A stretch of 64,000 nucleotides of DNA from Excoecaria cochinchinensis (GCA_947683425.1 CANTUQ010000070.1:6093501-6157500); one strand, 5' to 3'. Shown: positions 45,028 through 58,812, numbered from the stretch's first letter. Notes: a model not told the origin generated them from the letters alone. A program made the numbers and translations.

Positions 45028-46295
45028 TAGATGTGGCAAATGGGTGGATTGGGCGGGTTTGGGTTGGGTCATAAATGGGTTGGATCATAAATGGGTGGGT
45101 CATAAATGGGTCAAAAATATACGGGTCATAAATGGGTCAATATCCAAATGGATTTGGTGGATTTGGGTCGACCCATTTGATTTTTTTTAATGAAAAATAA
45201 TTATCGATATAATAACGAGATACTAAAAAAATTATTATAAAAATGTTGGCGCAAATGGGTCGGTAAAAATCCAAACGGATCGGGATATCGGTTGACTTAT
45301 AACTGTCCAATTTACTATTTATTTGGTAAAAATTTTGGCAGTATAACGGCTATATATATATAACTTACCCTTCCTGCAATTCAAACAATCCACGGTCACA
45401 CACAGGGGCACAATAACACAATAATTCATAAATCAAGTGGCCATTTTTCCATTTTTAAGCCAATTATGTAATCCTAAATTATTTCACTCACTTTCTAAGC
45501 TCAATTTCTCTCAAAATTAATTTTATAATTCTTAAAATATATAAATTAGTCTCCCTGCAAAATTTCAACTCAAACAAAGTCCGTTTTTCGATCTGATACA
45601 TTTAAATCAGTCCGTTTTGACAATTTTCAGTATTACCAAAAAATTAATTTTCGCTGTCAAAAATTTCTAAATATTAAACTAAGTCTATATATACCATTAA
45701 AATAATTGTTAGAGGTAATCTGCTATTTTTAGAGGTCTAATCAAATTTTGGTCAAAGCAGGTAACATTTAAAATGAGCCGTGCTTTTTTTTATTTTTGAT
45801 TTTTGGAAATCTATTTGAGTTCATTTTTTTCCATATTTTACCATCGGACTCCTTGTGACTAGTATTTTTCGATGGTCACATAAAATATTTTTTACCTCCA
45901 AGTGTAATTTTTGTCCCCAATGCACTATTTACCGTCGAAAAATACTATTCACGACTAACCCGATAATTCGGCCATTACAAATTTAACCAACAAAATACGC
46001 ATATACATTACACAATAATAATACAGCGAAACAGTTTAAGCAAAATATCTTGTTTATTAAGGCAAAAAATTTTAATATTAAATAAATAATGAATATTTCA
46101 AAAAAAAATAATGAAAAAAAAAAGAATAAACACCCATTGAGTTTAGGAAGAATGACCCAAATGGGTTGTATTTTATGTGGGTAGATTTTGGGTGGGTTTA
46201 AATGGGTCAATTCTTTAGTTGGATTGGGTTTGGGTCAATTTTTTTTGGGTGGTTTTGGGTGACTTGTTAGGTTTGGGTTAATTTTGACACCTCTA
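45028..46295. mobile_element. hAT-like non-autonomous element (1268 bp)
   Basis: Ends TAGATGTGGCAAAT and ATTTTGACACCTCTA (inverted TAGAGGTGTCAAAAT). Subterminal arrays of AAATGGGTC/GGGTTTGGGT occur on the left, with the same motifs at the right. Flanks GAAGTAAAT and GAAGTAAT give an 8-bp duplication with one indel. Confidence 0.75.
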
Positions 46296-46332
46296 GAAGT
46301 AATTAATGTTAAACAAAACTCACGAACCTGTC

Positions 46333-46994
46333 TAGTGATGGCAGTCAGGTTTTCTAGGGCATCCAAGCCACTCTTTCCGTCTATTAAGGGTTTGGATAAT
46401 TATGAAGGAATTTGGGAGGGATTTGGATATTAAAAATAAAAGTCATCGCGGATTTGGATCGGATACAGATTTAGTATCTCGAATATCTACTATCCGAATC
46501 TTTTTATGTATTTAACTGTGGATAATCGATGCCTACTCCATTTAGACCCATTTATATGAAAACTAATATAAAATTGTAGATGTGAGTGAAAAATAGAACT
46601 CTTACTTTAAACAATTAAGATATATAATATTTTATTACCATACTCTCTTAGCATAAAATTTATACATAAATTTTAAGTTTATAAATTATTTATATATAAT
46701 TTTATTTAGATATTAATTTAAAAATTTACTAAATTATGGTTTTTAATTTTCTAATTAATTATTTTATAAGTTGCGATTTTATTAAAATTTATATTTTTTT
46801 ATTTAAATTCATATATTAGTTAAACAGATAATTATACGAGTATGAGTAACTATTGATATTAGTAGACAGATTCAGTACAGATATAGATAATAGAAAAATA
46901 AATTAAAATAGTTTAGAATGGATAGGAGTACATTAAAATTAAATGAATTTAGTAATGAATCAGCCAATTTTCGAGTGAACTGCAGCCATCCCTA
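46333..46994. mobile_element. hAT-like MITE (662 bp)
   Basis: Ends TAGTGATGGC and GCCATCCCTA are imperfect inverted repeats. Flanks AACCTGTC and TACCTGTT share ACCTGT, an aged 8-bp duplication. Subterminal GGATTTGGAT/ATCCGAATC motifs. No ORF. Confidence 0.65.
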
Positions 46995-47209
46995 TACCTG
47001 TTAAAGCAAACCGCATTAAGGAAAAAAATATATAAAAAAAAAATAAAAGCAAATTAAATTCTAATTTTTTGACTGGAAACACACTCGATTTCAGCTTAGT
47101 ATTAGAAGATTCACGTGAAGATGGAGATGTTAATGAGTAAGTTGTACCCCGTACGTCATAGTTTAATTTTCAGGATTGTAACTGTTTAGTCCCTGATTTT
47201 CATTTTGTT

Positions 47210-47683
47210 CAGGGGTGAGTCAATTCGGTTCAATAACCGAGCCGATAAAATCGAAAATCAATAATTTATGATTTGAATAAATCGAACCGAAATATTCAAT
47301 CGGTTCGACTAATCATATAACCGAAATTTTAAAATTATAATTAAAAAAAATTGTGTTTAAAATTATATAAAATTGCAAATCATAAAATTAAAATAAAAGC
47401 ATTCAAATTTAAAAAAATACAAGTCTAAAATAAATATACAATTCCAAAATATACAGTACAACTCATAAAAATAAAAATACCATTTCAATTTTTAAATATA
47501 AAATAATAATTTTAAATGTAGTTCAGTCGGTTCGGTTATTTTTTGGTTTTTGCCTTTTAAAACCGAACCGAACTAACCGAACTTGTTATAATTTTAAAAC
47601 CAAAAAATCAAACTAAATTAAAAAAAAAAAATCAGTTTATTTGGTTCGATTTTTCAGTTTTAACCAAAATTTGCTCACCCCTA
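47210..47683. mobile_element. hAT-like MITE, TAGGGGTGAGC family (474 bp)
   Basis: Ends CAGGGGTGAG and GCTCACCCCTA with inner TTCGGTT/AACCGAA arrays. Flanks ATTTTGTT and ATTTTATA agree at six of eight positions. Confidence 0.75.
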
Positions 47684-50600
47684 ATTTTATAAACTAAAAT
47701 CCCTCATCTTCATTTTGAAAAAGCTCAAAAATCTTAAACTTATCTTAACAGGACTCTCTCTTCTTTCTCACTCATTCAAATGTTTAACCAAAATTTTATG
47801 TTATTTTCAATTATGATTATTATTTTTAAATTTTGGTTTTTGCATTTTTTCCTATAATGCTATCTTCTTCTACTTATGAAAGAAACAAAAATACTTAGTT
47901 TTGTTTTTCACTTGATTAATAATAGTAACACATCTTGGAGTAATTGAACTTTAACATTTTTTTACGTTACGTATCTGTATTTTAAAAAAAAAATGACATT
48001 AGATTACTATACTTTTTGAATCACTTACATTAAGTACAATTTAGATAAAACTAAATAAATTAAAATTTACACTCTGTTAATTTAACATAAAATTAACTTA
48101 AAATAACTATAAAATCGATAAAAATATTAAAAAATTGATAAAAAAATGCCAACTTATCATCTTTTCTATGTCTTTAATTATTGCATATATTTTTTAATTT
48201 TTTTAATTTTATTGAATCCAACGGTCATTTTAAATTATTTTCATGCGAGATTAACAAGTCATGTCTTTTCAATTCCGACAGTTTCATTTAAATTAAATTT
48301 AATGTAGATGATTTAAAACGTACAAAGGTTTAATATTAATTTTTAAACATACAATAATCTAAAAAACATTAAAGTTTAAGTACCAAAATGCATTTTTTTC
48401 CTTTTTGTTATATTGGGTACTTTATTTGCTTTTCAATTGCCATAAAATCACCAATTATTTAGGGTCCAAAACCACTTATTAATTAGAACTACGAATGAGT
48501 CAAGTTGGGCAGGGTTAAAAAATGATCTAATTGGATTTTTAAAAGCTCATACCAGGACGACCGAACCCGGACCAGCCTAATGAAAAACAATTTTAATGTA
48601 TAAAATAAAATATTATATTATACAAAATTATAAAAATCTAACAGAAAAATGATTTAATTGGTTAATAAATGTAAAAATTTGAAATTTATTGTACAATTTA
48701 ATTTTATTTTAAATATAATTTTTATTGTTTTAGATCGTGCAATTAATAAAAAAAAATTATAAAAATATACAAATAATATAAAATCGGATTGAATTGGAGT
48801 AAATCCACAATATATATAAAATTCAAGATCATAGCGGGCAAATGATTGAGTTCAGATAGAACGGAATTTACATAATAAATAATGGATATTCAAGCCAGTA
48901 AAATTTACCGGCGGATACCCGATTGTGTTACCAGCTCTACTTATGATATACGGTTGTTGAATAATGAAGACAAAGGGTGACCATGGCCATATAAGAAAGG
49001 GTGAGTTACTCTAAAAGTATATAATAACAAATTAATAATAATAAAAAGAAAATAATTTAGTTTTGGAAGGTTGTGACTAATGGAGAATTAAAGCTAATAG
49101 TGGATATTAGTATATAATTAAAGAAAGATTCGATATCTGTCGGCTGAAATAATGTTTTCCTTCTGGATAAGCATCTTGGAGGCTAACTAAGGTCAATAAT
49201 TGTAGGCAGCCAGGTTGGTTTAATCATGTTCACTTTGCAAGTGGATTATCAATTGTATTAGCTTTAAATAATATTCAAAAGATTGTAATATAAACTCTGT
49301 CTAAAACAACAACATCAACCCAGATTAAGATTATTCACCATTCATATAAACAGTAATTATGGATGGATTAATTACCCAACAATAATATATAATAGTATAA
49401 AAAATCATAAAATAGTATCCAAAGAATAAAATGGGATTGGAGTACTGATTGTTTCTTTTTTATCAAAAGTTTTATATTCGAATTTAGAAATAAAAGATTT
49501 TTAAATATTTGAAATGTGGCATTTTAATTTCAAAGTCTATCCAACGCTTATTAGAATTAATCAATAGATTTCGAATACCGATAAGTTATAACAAAAAATC
49601 AGAAGAACGTTGAGTCGATGATTGAGATATTGGGAGAATGATCTTAAGGCAGGCACAGCATTAACAAAAACATGTTTTGCTAAAATAGGATATGAGAAAG
49701 ACAATAGATTCCTAATTAATTTGCTTTCCTCTTTGCCTTTATGCTCCAAGTGGACAACCCAAATGGAAATAAAGATAGATCCTGGTCCACTAAGAAAACG
49801 ACATGTGGAAGGTAAGGTAGATAGCAGCCATAACTCTCTTTCCTACAGCTTTCACTCTTTCAATTTGAGAAAGTTCCTAATTCCTTTCTGAGAGAATAAT
49901 GGGAACAGAATCACAGTATCATCTTCTCATATTCATTTTTTAATCCTCATCTCTCTTCTTGTCGTCCATTTCCTATCTTTTATTCATTATATTTCTCTAT
50001 TATTTGCTTTAATAAACAATTCTTTGTGGAAAACAAACCTATACTTATGCTTCTACAAATTATTTTTTATATTAATTTATTTCGGATTTGCACCGAACAT
50101 ATTTATTTATAAAGAAAATAAAGCATTCTATTAATTATAATATTTAAAAATACTATATACTGATCATGGTAAATAAAAAAGTGATCCCCTATCATTCCAT
50201 TCTATCCCTCAAAAGAATGCTTGTACAAATTTTATAAAGAAAGAAAGAAAAACATTAGGCCCTAATATATTCCAAGTAACCAAAATTGACTTGGGTAGAC
50301 TCCATCTATAAAAATCAAACCAATGAAATAATGCCAAATCACTACTTGCCTTGATTTATCATGGATTAGGTTTTGCCAAAAGAAAAATATTTAATAACTA
50401 ATTATAATCAATATTTTCAGTTAATTACTCATTGCTAATGATAGTCATATTTTTTCATCCATACACACACTAAATTAGAACTTTTAATTAAGAAATTAAC
50501 CCATTATACGTGGGAATGCACTCCTCAACCTGAGCAACAATGGCTAAAAATAAACAATGCATGCTCATAAATTTTATTAAAAAAAGATTGCTAAATTAAA

Positions 50601-50709
50601 GGCTATTATAGGAAGAAAAATAAGTAAAACAATCAGAAACAGAAATGAAAAATCTTGCTTAATAATTAACAGCCACACTTACAGTAATTACTGAAATGTT
50701 GAGATGAGA
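47684..50709. other. Intergenic, AT-rich; no gene recognised
   Basis: Between the last MITE and the TCP gene there is no credible coding frame. A possible decayed hAT-like remnant lies at about 48490-48945 (GTGTTACCAGCTCTACTT end) but no partner terminus was found. Frames at 49561-49891 lack coding character. Confidence 0.5.
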
Positions 50710-51834
50710 CTATTGGGAATGAGTAGGATTATCATCACCACTATCACTACCTTGTTGCTGATTTTCTTGATTATGTTGCTCTAAATCCATCCCCAAGCCA
50801 ACTCTATTATTGCCATAAGCATTATTAATTCCACTCATTAATCCCATATTACTCTCAGTTACTCCTAATCCCAGTTGCTGCCCACCCACCCCCTGCTGCA
50901 CTATCATCCGCCCACCACCACCGAAATTTACTCTCTGCATAGGCGTCGCCGGAAAAGTCCACATCTGCGGCTCCGGCACAGTGGCTGCTGCCGTGGCTCC
51001 ACCACCTACTGGTAACATCCAAAATGCATTGCCACCGTTGACTGCCCACATGGCCGGTGTTGCAAGAATGTTGGAGGGTCTAATTGAAGCAGGTTCTTGA
51101 TGATCTTGAACTCCAGTTCTTGAAGACTTGTTAGAATTATTGTCTTCTTGTTGGGCTTCTGCGGTTGCTGTAGTAGTTGTCTCTTTAAAAAGATCTTCTC
51201 TAAACGATTTTCTCATATAATTCTCATCGGAAACAAGATTCTGAGGATAGAGCTGATGGTGAAATCCTAACATTGTAGCATTGGGTCCCATAACTCTTCT
51301 GTTTTCAGCACTATTGTTGTTGTTGTTGTTATCATAGAAAGGTAAGCCACTGTGGAATGAAAGAGCAGCAGATTTGGAAGCCGGAGCTGAAATTGTAGCA
51401 CCACTGCTTCTTAAAGAAACATTTAAAGTAGAAAAATTAGCAGGAATAGTACCAGTACCAGTAGCAGCAATTATGGATGATTCAGCTTGCTGTAGTAGCC
51501 ATTCTATGGTTTCACCATCAGATTTATGGCCTAATTCTCTTGTAAGTTGAAAGACTCTGGCGGCACATAAGGCCGGCATACGGATGCGACGGCCACGGCC
51601 GTCCACCTTGGTGTGGCGGTCCTTGGAGGGTTTTTTGGTGGTGGGTTTTGCAAGAGATGAATTATTAGAGGTAGAGGTTGATTGGTGGAGTACTATTTGG
51701 TTTGAAATGGAGCCCATAAATGGGCCCGGAGTGGCAGTGGTGGTGGTGGTGGCCGGAGTAGACCCATCGTTTTGTTGATGTGAAGCTGATGATGATGATT
51801 CTTGTTTATTTCTTTGTGACTCCATTAAAAGCAT
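50710..51834 (-). CDS. Class I TCP (PCF-type) transcription factor, 374 aa
   Basis: Nuclear DNA-binding regulator of cell proliferation and growth. The TCP domain (residues ~71-125) has a basic region [17 protein letters not shown] followed by helix-loop-helix [27 protein letters not shown], with the shortened basic region that defines class I; such proteins bind GTGGGNCC/GGNCCCAC as dimers. Cys at residue 90 is the position-20 Cys of the domain, known to make class I binding redox-sensitive. [23 protein letters not shown] after the domain and the C-terminal blocks ([25 protein letters not shown]) match the TCP8/14/15/22/23 side of class I; the exact orthologue is not resolved. Single exon; low-complexity Thr, Asn and Gln runs. 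A second Met at residue 4 could be the true start. The frame is intact. Confidence 0.95.
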   Translation of the reverse strand: MLLMESQRNKQESSSSASHQQNDGSTPATTTTTATPGPFMGSISNQIVLHQSTSTSNNSSLAKPTTKKPSKDRHTKVDGRGRRIRMPALCAARVFQLTRELGHKSDGETIEWLLQQAESSIIAATGTGTIPANFSTLNVSLRSSGATISAPASKSAALSFHSGLPFYDNNNNNNSAENRRVMGPNATMLGFHHQLYPQNLVSDENYMRKSFREDLFKETTTTATAEAQQEDNNSNKSSRTGVQDHQEPASIRPSNILATPAMWAVNGGNAFWMLPVGGGATAAATVPEPQMWTFPATPMQRVNFGGGGRMIVQQGVGGQQLGLGVTESNMGLMSGINNAYGNNRVGLGMDLEQHNQENQQQGSDSGDDNPTHSQ

Positions 51835-51971
51835 CTAGGTTCAAAGAAGAGCAAATTAATTTCACAACTTGATTTTTTTCTTTTTTTTCCTTGTTGTTCA
51901 AGTCAGTCCACATAAAATAAAAAAAGAATGTGGATTTTTAAGACAAATGATGAAAGAATTAAAAAGAAAAC

Positions 51972-51997
51972 AATAATAATAATAATAATAATAATAA
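51972..51997. repeat. (AAT)n microsatellite in the TCP upstream region
   Basis: About nine AAT units ~140 bp upstream of the TCP start codon, probably in or near the 5' leader. Confidence 0.85.
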
Positions 51998-52173
51998 GAG
52001 TAGGGTTATGTGGATTTGTTATGATCCACTGGTAGTGCGTGGGGATCTTCTTTTCTTTCTTGTGATTGACTGCTGTTTTTCCATAGAGAGAGAAGAGATG
52101 GAGTAGTAGGTGAGAGAATACCCAATAAAGCTAAAAGAATCGGACTATAGCTGGCCCTGTAGATTGCAGTACT

Positions 52174-52181
52174 GGCCCCAC
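52174..52181 (+). promoter_or_regulatory. Class I TCP binding-site consensus upstream of the TCP gene
   Basis: GGCCCCAC fits the class I consensus GGNCCCAC and lies ~340 bp upstream of the TCP start codon. Self-regulation is possible but purely inferred from the motif. Confidence 0.4.
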
Positions 52182-52269
52182 CTTTTTTTAAGAAAGATAA
52201 ATAACGATAATTAGAATTTAAAATTTTTAATATATTAAAATCAGTATTTATTATTAAAAGATAAGACAT

Positions 52270-54238
52270 ATTTTTTCGATTTTAATTAAATTATCAAACA
52301 TTTGAAGTGGAGTTGATTTTGGGATGCACACTCTTTCATAGATAGAGACAATGCAATTGGCTTGCATAAACTATTTTCTCAAAATTTCATCTGGTAATTT
52401 GTGAAAAAATATATTTTACACTTATTAGGTGAAACTGTAATTTTTTTTTTACTTGCATGTCTGTAGAGAAGGCAATGATAGTTACTTTCTTGAGATGTTG
52501 ACACTGTTATGTTACTCCTTTTTCTTTGATAGAATGTCTGTTTCCCTTATTTTATTATACATTTTTAGTTATATTCTGTTTAGTTTCTTTCTTTTCTTTT
52601 CTTTTCTTTTTGTGTTTAATAATATTTTATCAATGATGATTAAATGGGTGTTAATGTGTGCAAGGGAAATTCATTTTTGTAATAAAGAACACACTCAATC
52701 ATACAAAAAAGAAAAAAAAAATTAATTGAATGTAATAATTTAATGAGTTTCAACTAATAATATTTACGTTCTCATGCAAAATAGAGAGCAAATTTCACTA
52801 TAAATTAAAAAAGAGCACAATTCAAATTTTCAATCCAAATTCTTAAAAATTAAAATCCCTGTATTTTTTATTCTCATTTTTTGGATCGGATCATAATTAG
52901 GGTACACCAAATTTAAGTCCCATTAATGATTTCTCAAGACAAAGGGAGGAAATTAATATATTTTATTTGTTTGTTATATTTTAGTTACATATCATTAAAC
53001 AATTTTACAATTGTTTTATACGTATAAAATAATGGCATTATACATGTGTACATTACCAATAAAAAATAAATATTAAAAATAATATCTTTATCATCCATTT
53101 CCTCATTATCCAATTCAATTCAATCTCTTCTCTTAATAATGTAAATTTAGCTCATGCTAATAATCAATAATAATTTCATGCATGACTTCATTTTTTTTTT
53201 AAAAAAAAAAATAAAGCATTCGTCAAGTCAACAATATATAGTAATATTTAATTAGTGGATAAGCAATTAATTAGTTTTTATTAGAATAGTCCACATTTCC
53301 TTTTCAGAAATTTATGATTGAAAGCAATTAATAATAAGCAGCAGCGTTAAAACAAAGACTTGGTGGTGGGAATCCTTGAAAAGTTTGTGGAAATAAATCT
53401 AAATTTTAAAAAGCCATAAGGTATGTCTTTTTCTACAATTGTTTGGCATTTACCTATCAAAAATCTTATTTTCTTCCAATGCTTTTCTAATCAATTATGG
53501 GTGCGAGCGTCTGCATATTCGTGACACACGCATATTTATACCGTCTAATTATAATATATCATTTATCGAACGGTTCAAATATGCATGCATTGAACTACTT
53601 TGGTTAATAATGACAATCACGGTAACGATAATAATCAACCCAATAAACCTTTCTTATTTACAATTCCCTCAATGTTTTTGTGTAATTTTTATATTTCATT
53701 AGTCTATATATTATTTTATGAATCCTAATTATTATTTTTAACTCATATATGAGATTTAAAAATAATTTCAGAGCTCAGATTCAATTAGATAATATGATGA
53801 ATAAAAGCACTTAAATTATAACCTTTTATATACTCTTCTTACAAGCTTTAAATTAGTGGCACTGGGCACTAATCTTATAATAAAGTTGCGAATTATCATT
53901 ATCAAGTTCGATGCCTGATTAACACCCTTGCAAGTTGCAACTTGAGGGTTGAGCCAGATCCACATGCACAATGAAGGGGCCAATTCGTTTCAAAAATATG
54001 TTTCTTCTTTCAAAAACAATTATAAATTTCAAATTCTTGCCAATAAATTGAAAAAAAAAAAAACCAACTTAAGGTGAAAATTGTTTAAATTATTATAAGA
54101 AATATTATTATATTTTTCCAATTAGCCAATCTAAGATATATATACTTAACGCAAAAAAAAACCGAGCATATGCGAAATGTAAAATTTGTAGAATTAAACA
54201 TATGTAGTTGATTCAAAATTGCCGGACTAAAATGTTAA
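52270..54238. other. Intergenic, AT-rich; no gene recognised
   Basis: TCP promoter-distal sequence. Short frames (52453-52725, 53439-53702) show no domain or coding bias. Confidence 0.5.
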
Positions 54239-55119
54239 GAAAATAGCATTGTTTTAAAAATTGGGTTGACTCGGCCGGTCGGACCGGTTCAAATGTGAAT
54301 CGGTAAGAAATTCGGGTTGATTCAACATAAAAATCGGAATATGTAAAAACTCGGTTTGAACTGGATTGGCTCGGGTTGGACCGGGACGGGTTGAACCGGA
54401 TTGACTCGGGTTCAATTCAATTTTTTTTATTTTTTTATTTTTTTTATAAAAAATCTAATAAACCCTAAATTAATGTCCTGTTTAATTGATATGTTATTGT
54501 TGACTCTACATTGTGAATATATATATATATATATATATAGCAAAAAAAAACACAGAGTAACAAATTTATTAAAATATTGAGAGTCAAAAAAATAATTGAT
54601 TTGTCCAAAAAAAATTTGTGGCAAAAGAAACAAAGGTAAGAAATAGAAGTTTAATAATTAATGATAAATGAGAAATTATATCCACCATATAAATTATAAT
54701 ATACCTAAACAAAATTGATTATAAAATATTCATTTAAAAAAATGTATAAAATTATAAGGGATCAAAAATTTAACTAATACAGTTCAATCAATATTATTTG
54801 GTTATTTAAATAATCGGTTTGATTTAAATTAGTAAAATATGCTAATTTTAGTTATTGATTTTATTTAATTTCAGTTATTTGATTTTTATATTTGCAAATT
54901 TTATTGAATTTAAAATTATTATTTTAATATTAATTTATGATAATTAATAGATTATTTGAATATATTCTTTATATATCATATTTTTTATTTTTTATAAATA
55001 ATTATATTTAAAAAATAAAAATAAAAACTCCGAGTCAACCCAATCCAATCAGTTGACTCCTGACTCAGTTGATTGTCCGAGTCGGTATCCGATCCGCTTC
55101 TGAAAATATTGGAAAATAG
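54239..55119. repeat. 8-bp target duplication GAAAATAG around a hAT MITE
   Basis: 54239-54246 and 55112-55119, perfect. Confidence 0.88.
54247..55111. mobile_element. hAT-like MITE, CAATGTTTTTAAAA family (865 bp)
   Basis: Ends CATTGTTTTAAAAATTGGG and CTTCTGAAAATATTG with perfect flanking GAAAATAG. Left subterminal CGGCCGGTCGGACCGG and GGTTGACTCGG; right GAGTCGGTATCCGATC. Same family and layout as 43456-44196, though more diverged at the right end. Confidence 0.85.
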
Positions 55120-55493
55120 ATTTAGATATACTTTAACTTCAAAATCCAACTTGTGAACGGTGGGGACCCAAGGCATCGTTAGGTGGGCCCAAAAGTTTTG
55201 GATCTCCAAAGTTATTCTAAAAGGTCCTTTGAAAATTTTTTATTTTACAGTTTGGCCCTCCTAAATTTTTTGGTACCATGTGTTTATTTTTATTTTTTTT
55301 TTGACCGTTTACTTTTTCATTATACACCCGCCCTTACTTATGAAGTGAGAATTGTCAAAATTATTAAAAAATATTATATTTTTTATAATTAATGGAAGTT
55401 TTAACAAAGTAGATTATTTATATCTAATTTCACTCCTCTTGATTTTAGTTTTCAATCAAATTTGCACTCTTCATCTAAGCTAGACCTATGCTT

Positions 55494-56014
55494 GGGGTCA
55501 ATTTTACGCATAATCATTCAACTTATCACTTATCGCACAAAAGTAACAGACTTTTTTTTTCTATCTTAAATGTCACTGAACTTCTAACATTTTTTCAAAA
55601 AAGTCATATTGACCGGAATCCGGCGAGAACTCTTGTCGGATTGATGACATAGCATATGACACGTGGCAACGAGTAGTAAATATATGACTTTTTTTGCAAA
55701 AATGTTAGAAGTTCAGTAACATTTAAGTTGGAAAAAAAGAAAATTGGTTATTTTTGCGCGATAAATGATAAATTTAGTGACCGTGAGTGAAATTGATTTA
55801 GATGTATCATTTGTTGGAGATATTGTTAAACGACATGTAGTTTCTGCCATGGCATGACATGTCATCAATCCGGCGACAGTCCTCATCCGATTCCGGTCAA
55901 CATGATTTTTTTGCAAAAAATGTTAAAAGTTCAGTGACATTTAAGTAAGAAAAAAAAGTCGGTTACTTTTGCGCGATAAGTGATAAGTTGAGTGACCGTT
56001 AGTGAAATCAACCC
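55494..56014. mobile_element. Mutator-type MITE (521 bp), second copy
   Basis: Nearly colinear with 37428-37945, including the ACTTTTTTGCAAAAA and ATCCGGCGA blocks and the GGTCACTCAACTT-type ends. Flanked by a perfect 9-bp CCTATGCTT (55485-55493 and 56015-56023). Together the two copies define the family borders. Confidence 0.92.
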
Positions 56015-56215
56015 CCTATGCTTGCAACAAACAAAATATGAATTAGAGTACGTGATGAATGACAGTGTTTTGTACAATTGAATGCAGTGAAAAAAAAAAG
56101 GGAGGATGAGATATTTAATTAAGAATAGTTGTTATGATAGAGATGCAGATTGCAGAGAAAGGAAACTGCACAAAAACAGATGTTTAAATGGTAGAGTAGA
56201 GCTTATGGAATTCAC

Positions 56216-56297
56216 CACCACAGGGTCCCCTACCTCATTACCACACACCAGCCCCACCACAGGGTCCCCTACCTCATTACCACACACCAGCCCCACT
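56216..56297. repeat. Tandem duplication of a 39-bp unit
   Basis: CACAGGGTCCCCTACCTC...ACCAGCCCC occurs twice, starts at 56219 and 56258, identical. The 39-bp period keeps a short frame (56106-56339) open with a 13-residue repeat, but nothing else supports that frame as a gene. Confidence 0.9.
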
Positions 56298-56339
56298 CCC
56301 TCACTCTCTCTCTATCCATGTATTCAGTACATGTTTTAG

Positions 56340-58812
56340 TAACTTTGCTTCCTTTTTCACATGATTTTAATTTTTCTTCAGCTTTTGAGTTCTATAAGCT
56401 TCTCATTACCCAACCCAGAACTAAACAAATTGCTCACTAATTAATCTTTTTTTTCAAAAAATTTTGATTATATATAATTATTTTTCATACTAAAAATGTT
56501 GGTTGTATAGTTTCAAGCTAAAGTTTAATTTCCCTATATTTTTCTTAATGTACAATCAATAACAAATGTGATTAAAAAGTATCCAGAAAAGAGATAATAC
56601 TTAAAAATATATACACTTAAAATTGAAAAAAAGAAAATAGTTATATATTTCAATTTACGAATGTTGTATTATACATCTAAAATTAGTAAAAATAATATAT
56701 TATCTATCTAAACTTGGCCATCTATACACATTATTTCTGATATTGATAAAAATATACCTATTATTTTTAAATTATTTTACCACGTATTTTTTTTGTTAAT
56801 TTCTCGTGATTTTAATAAAAAAAAAATACTTATTTTTCCTAAGCATAACAAAAAAAAAACACATATAGGTATATTTTTGTCAATATCAAAAAGTAATATG
56901 TGAACGTTACCAAATTTAGATAGATAATAGGTCATTTTTACGGATTTCAAGAGTAAAATGTCATCCATAATTGAGGTATATAACTATAAATTTTTGCTAA
57001 TTAGATGTGTGTTTTATCTTTTATGTATTTTTCCTTAAGAAAATTACAAGATATCTAGAATTCTTACAATATTAATTTCAATTAAGAAAAAAAATCACGA
57101 AAAGAGCATTTACAACTGAATATTATTTGGAATCACTTGTAATATTGGCGTTAGTTGGAAGCTTGAATAGATAATTATTTTCTGAAATAATCAATTAGAC
57201 AGACGACAACTGAATTTTCTTTGTCCCATATATGGCCCATAAAATCTATCCCATTTGGCACATGGATTAATTGCTCGCTTACTTCATATACATTAATTAC
57301 AGCTAATAATAATAATAATAATAATGTACTACTAATACTATGAATGGCTCAGCAACTGGTCATTATTTTGAATTCCATAATTCTCTTCATCTTATTTTCT
57401 TTTTTTTTTTTAATAACTCTTCATCTTAATTTCAACCACTTCCAAACTTTTAAAACCTATTATTAAATGATCTTTAAAATAAATGTTATTAAATACTAAA
57501 CGTCGCTTTTTATTTTTGCATATATTTTAAAAAATAATTAATATATTTTAATATTATAAAAATATTAATAATTTACTATGTTATCTTTTCATTAAATAAT
57601 ATAAAAAATAACAACAAATATATAAATACATTTAAAATATCAAGATAAAAATAAAATAGAAAAATACGTTAAATTCTTTAATAAATTTTGAAAAGTGTAT
57701 TTTTTTTTTTAATTCTAAAAAGCCACACTTGAAATAAAATAAAAAAATTATATTAGGTTGTATTATTTATAAAATTCCTGAAGTGGAATCAGATTATCAT
57801 AGGAATCACGCTCCATTATTGACTTATAAAATACAATAATTATTCCATGGTCTTTAATCTTTATAAAATGAATATTTTTATTTATTCATTTATAGAATTG
57901 GTATCCCATAATTATATAAAACAACCATCTTATATGTGATAACTACTTCATATTGACAAATTTTATCAAAAACTTTTGATTGATGACCTTGACACATAAA
58001 TTAAATATTTTAATTTCCATTGGTTAAATTTTATATACTAATAATTTAAAAATAAACTCTTTAAAGTTTACATTCGGTAGAAGTACTCAATCCGATCCGC
58101 TCAATGCTATAAATTTCAATTTTTATACAGATCAAGAAAATCATTAACTAATATCGATTTTATAAAATATTCTTTATAATCTACTATAATATCTTTTTTA
58201 CTAATTATTTATAATTATATTTTTTCATTCTATTAATTTTTTTTTAATGAATACTTAGGGATAAAATAGAAAAATACAAAATTAATACTTTTTAAAATTT
58301 AAAAATTATAACTTTGAATGGAAAAGAAAAACTCTCAAAAATTATCACGATAAATAGAACGGATAAAATATATTTTAGAAACTATTAGTTTCTGAAGTTG
58401 ATATGCAGTAAAAATAAATTAGAATTAATTGGAAGATGAAGATTTACCCTTAAAGATGAAAAGGTAAGAAAAATGAATAAGAAAACAAAAGAAGATGGAG
58501 ATGAATAAAATGTACATTCAAGACAGAAAGAAAGCTACACAGCTCACGTTCAGCATCTAATATGGAATGTGACAATTCAGATCCCCACTACCCCACTTCC
58601 TCATTTACATTTTTATTTTATTATTTTTTCCAATTTTTACTTTATTTAATATGGAATATGATAACAATTTTATAATATTCCAATTTTAAAGACAAATAAT
58701 TTAATTTTATATAAAGAAACAATTGAATGACGCAGCCTGACATTTATTCAATCACCTAACATTTTCAAAAACAAAGAAAGAAACTATCATATCATATCAT
58801 AATAATATAGGA
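56340..58812. other. Intergenic, AT-rich; no gene recognised
   Basis: Contains a short (TAA)n run near 57306-57325 and a degenerate inverted pair, TACCTATTATTTTTAAATT / AATAATATGTGAACGTT-like, around 56755-56935. No coding frame. Confidence 0.5.

Noticed and set aside
48490..48945. Possible extra hAT-like element
   Set aside because: A plausible right end (ACCAGCTCTACTT) was seen but no matching left terminus or 8-bp duplication, so it is only mentioned within the intergenic entry.
56106..56339. 77-aa frame with a repeated TGSPTSLPHTSP unit
   Set aside because: Open only because the tandem duplication is 39 bp; no homology, promoter or partner evidence.
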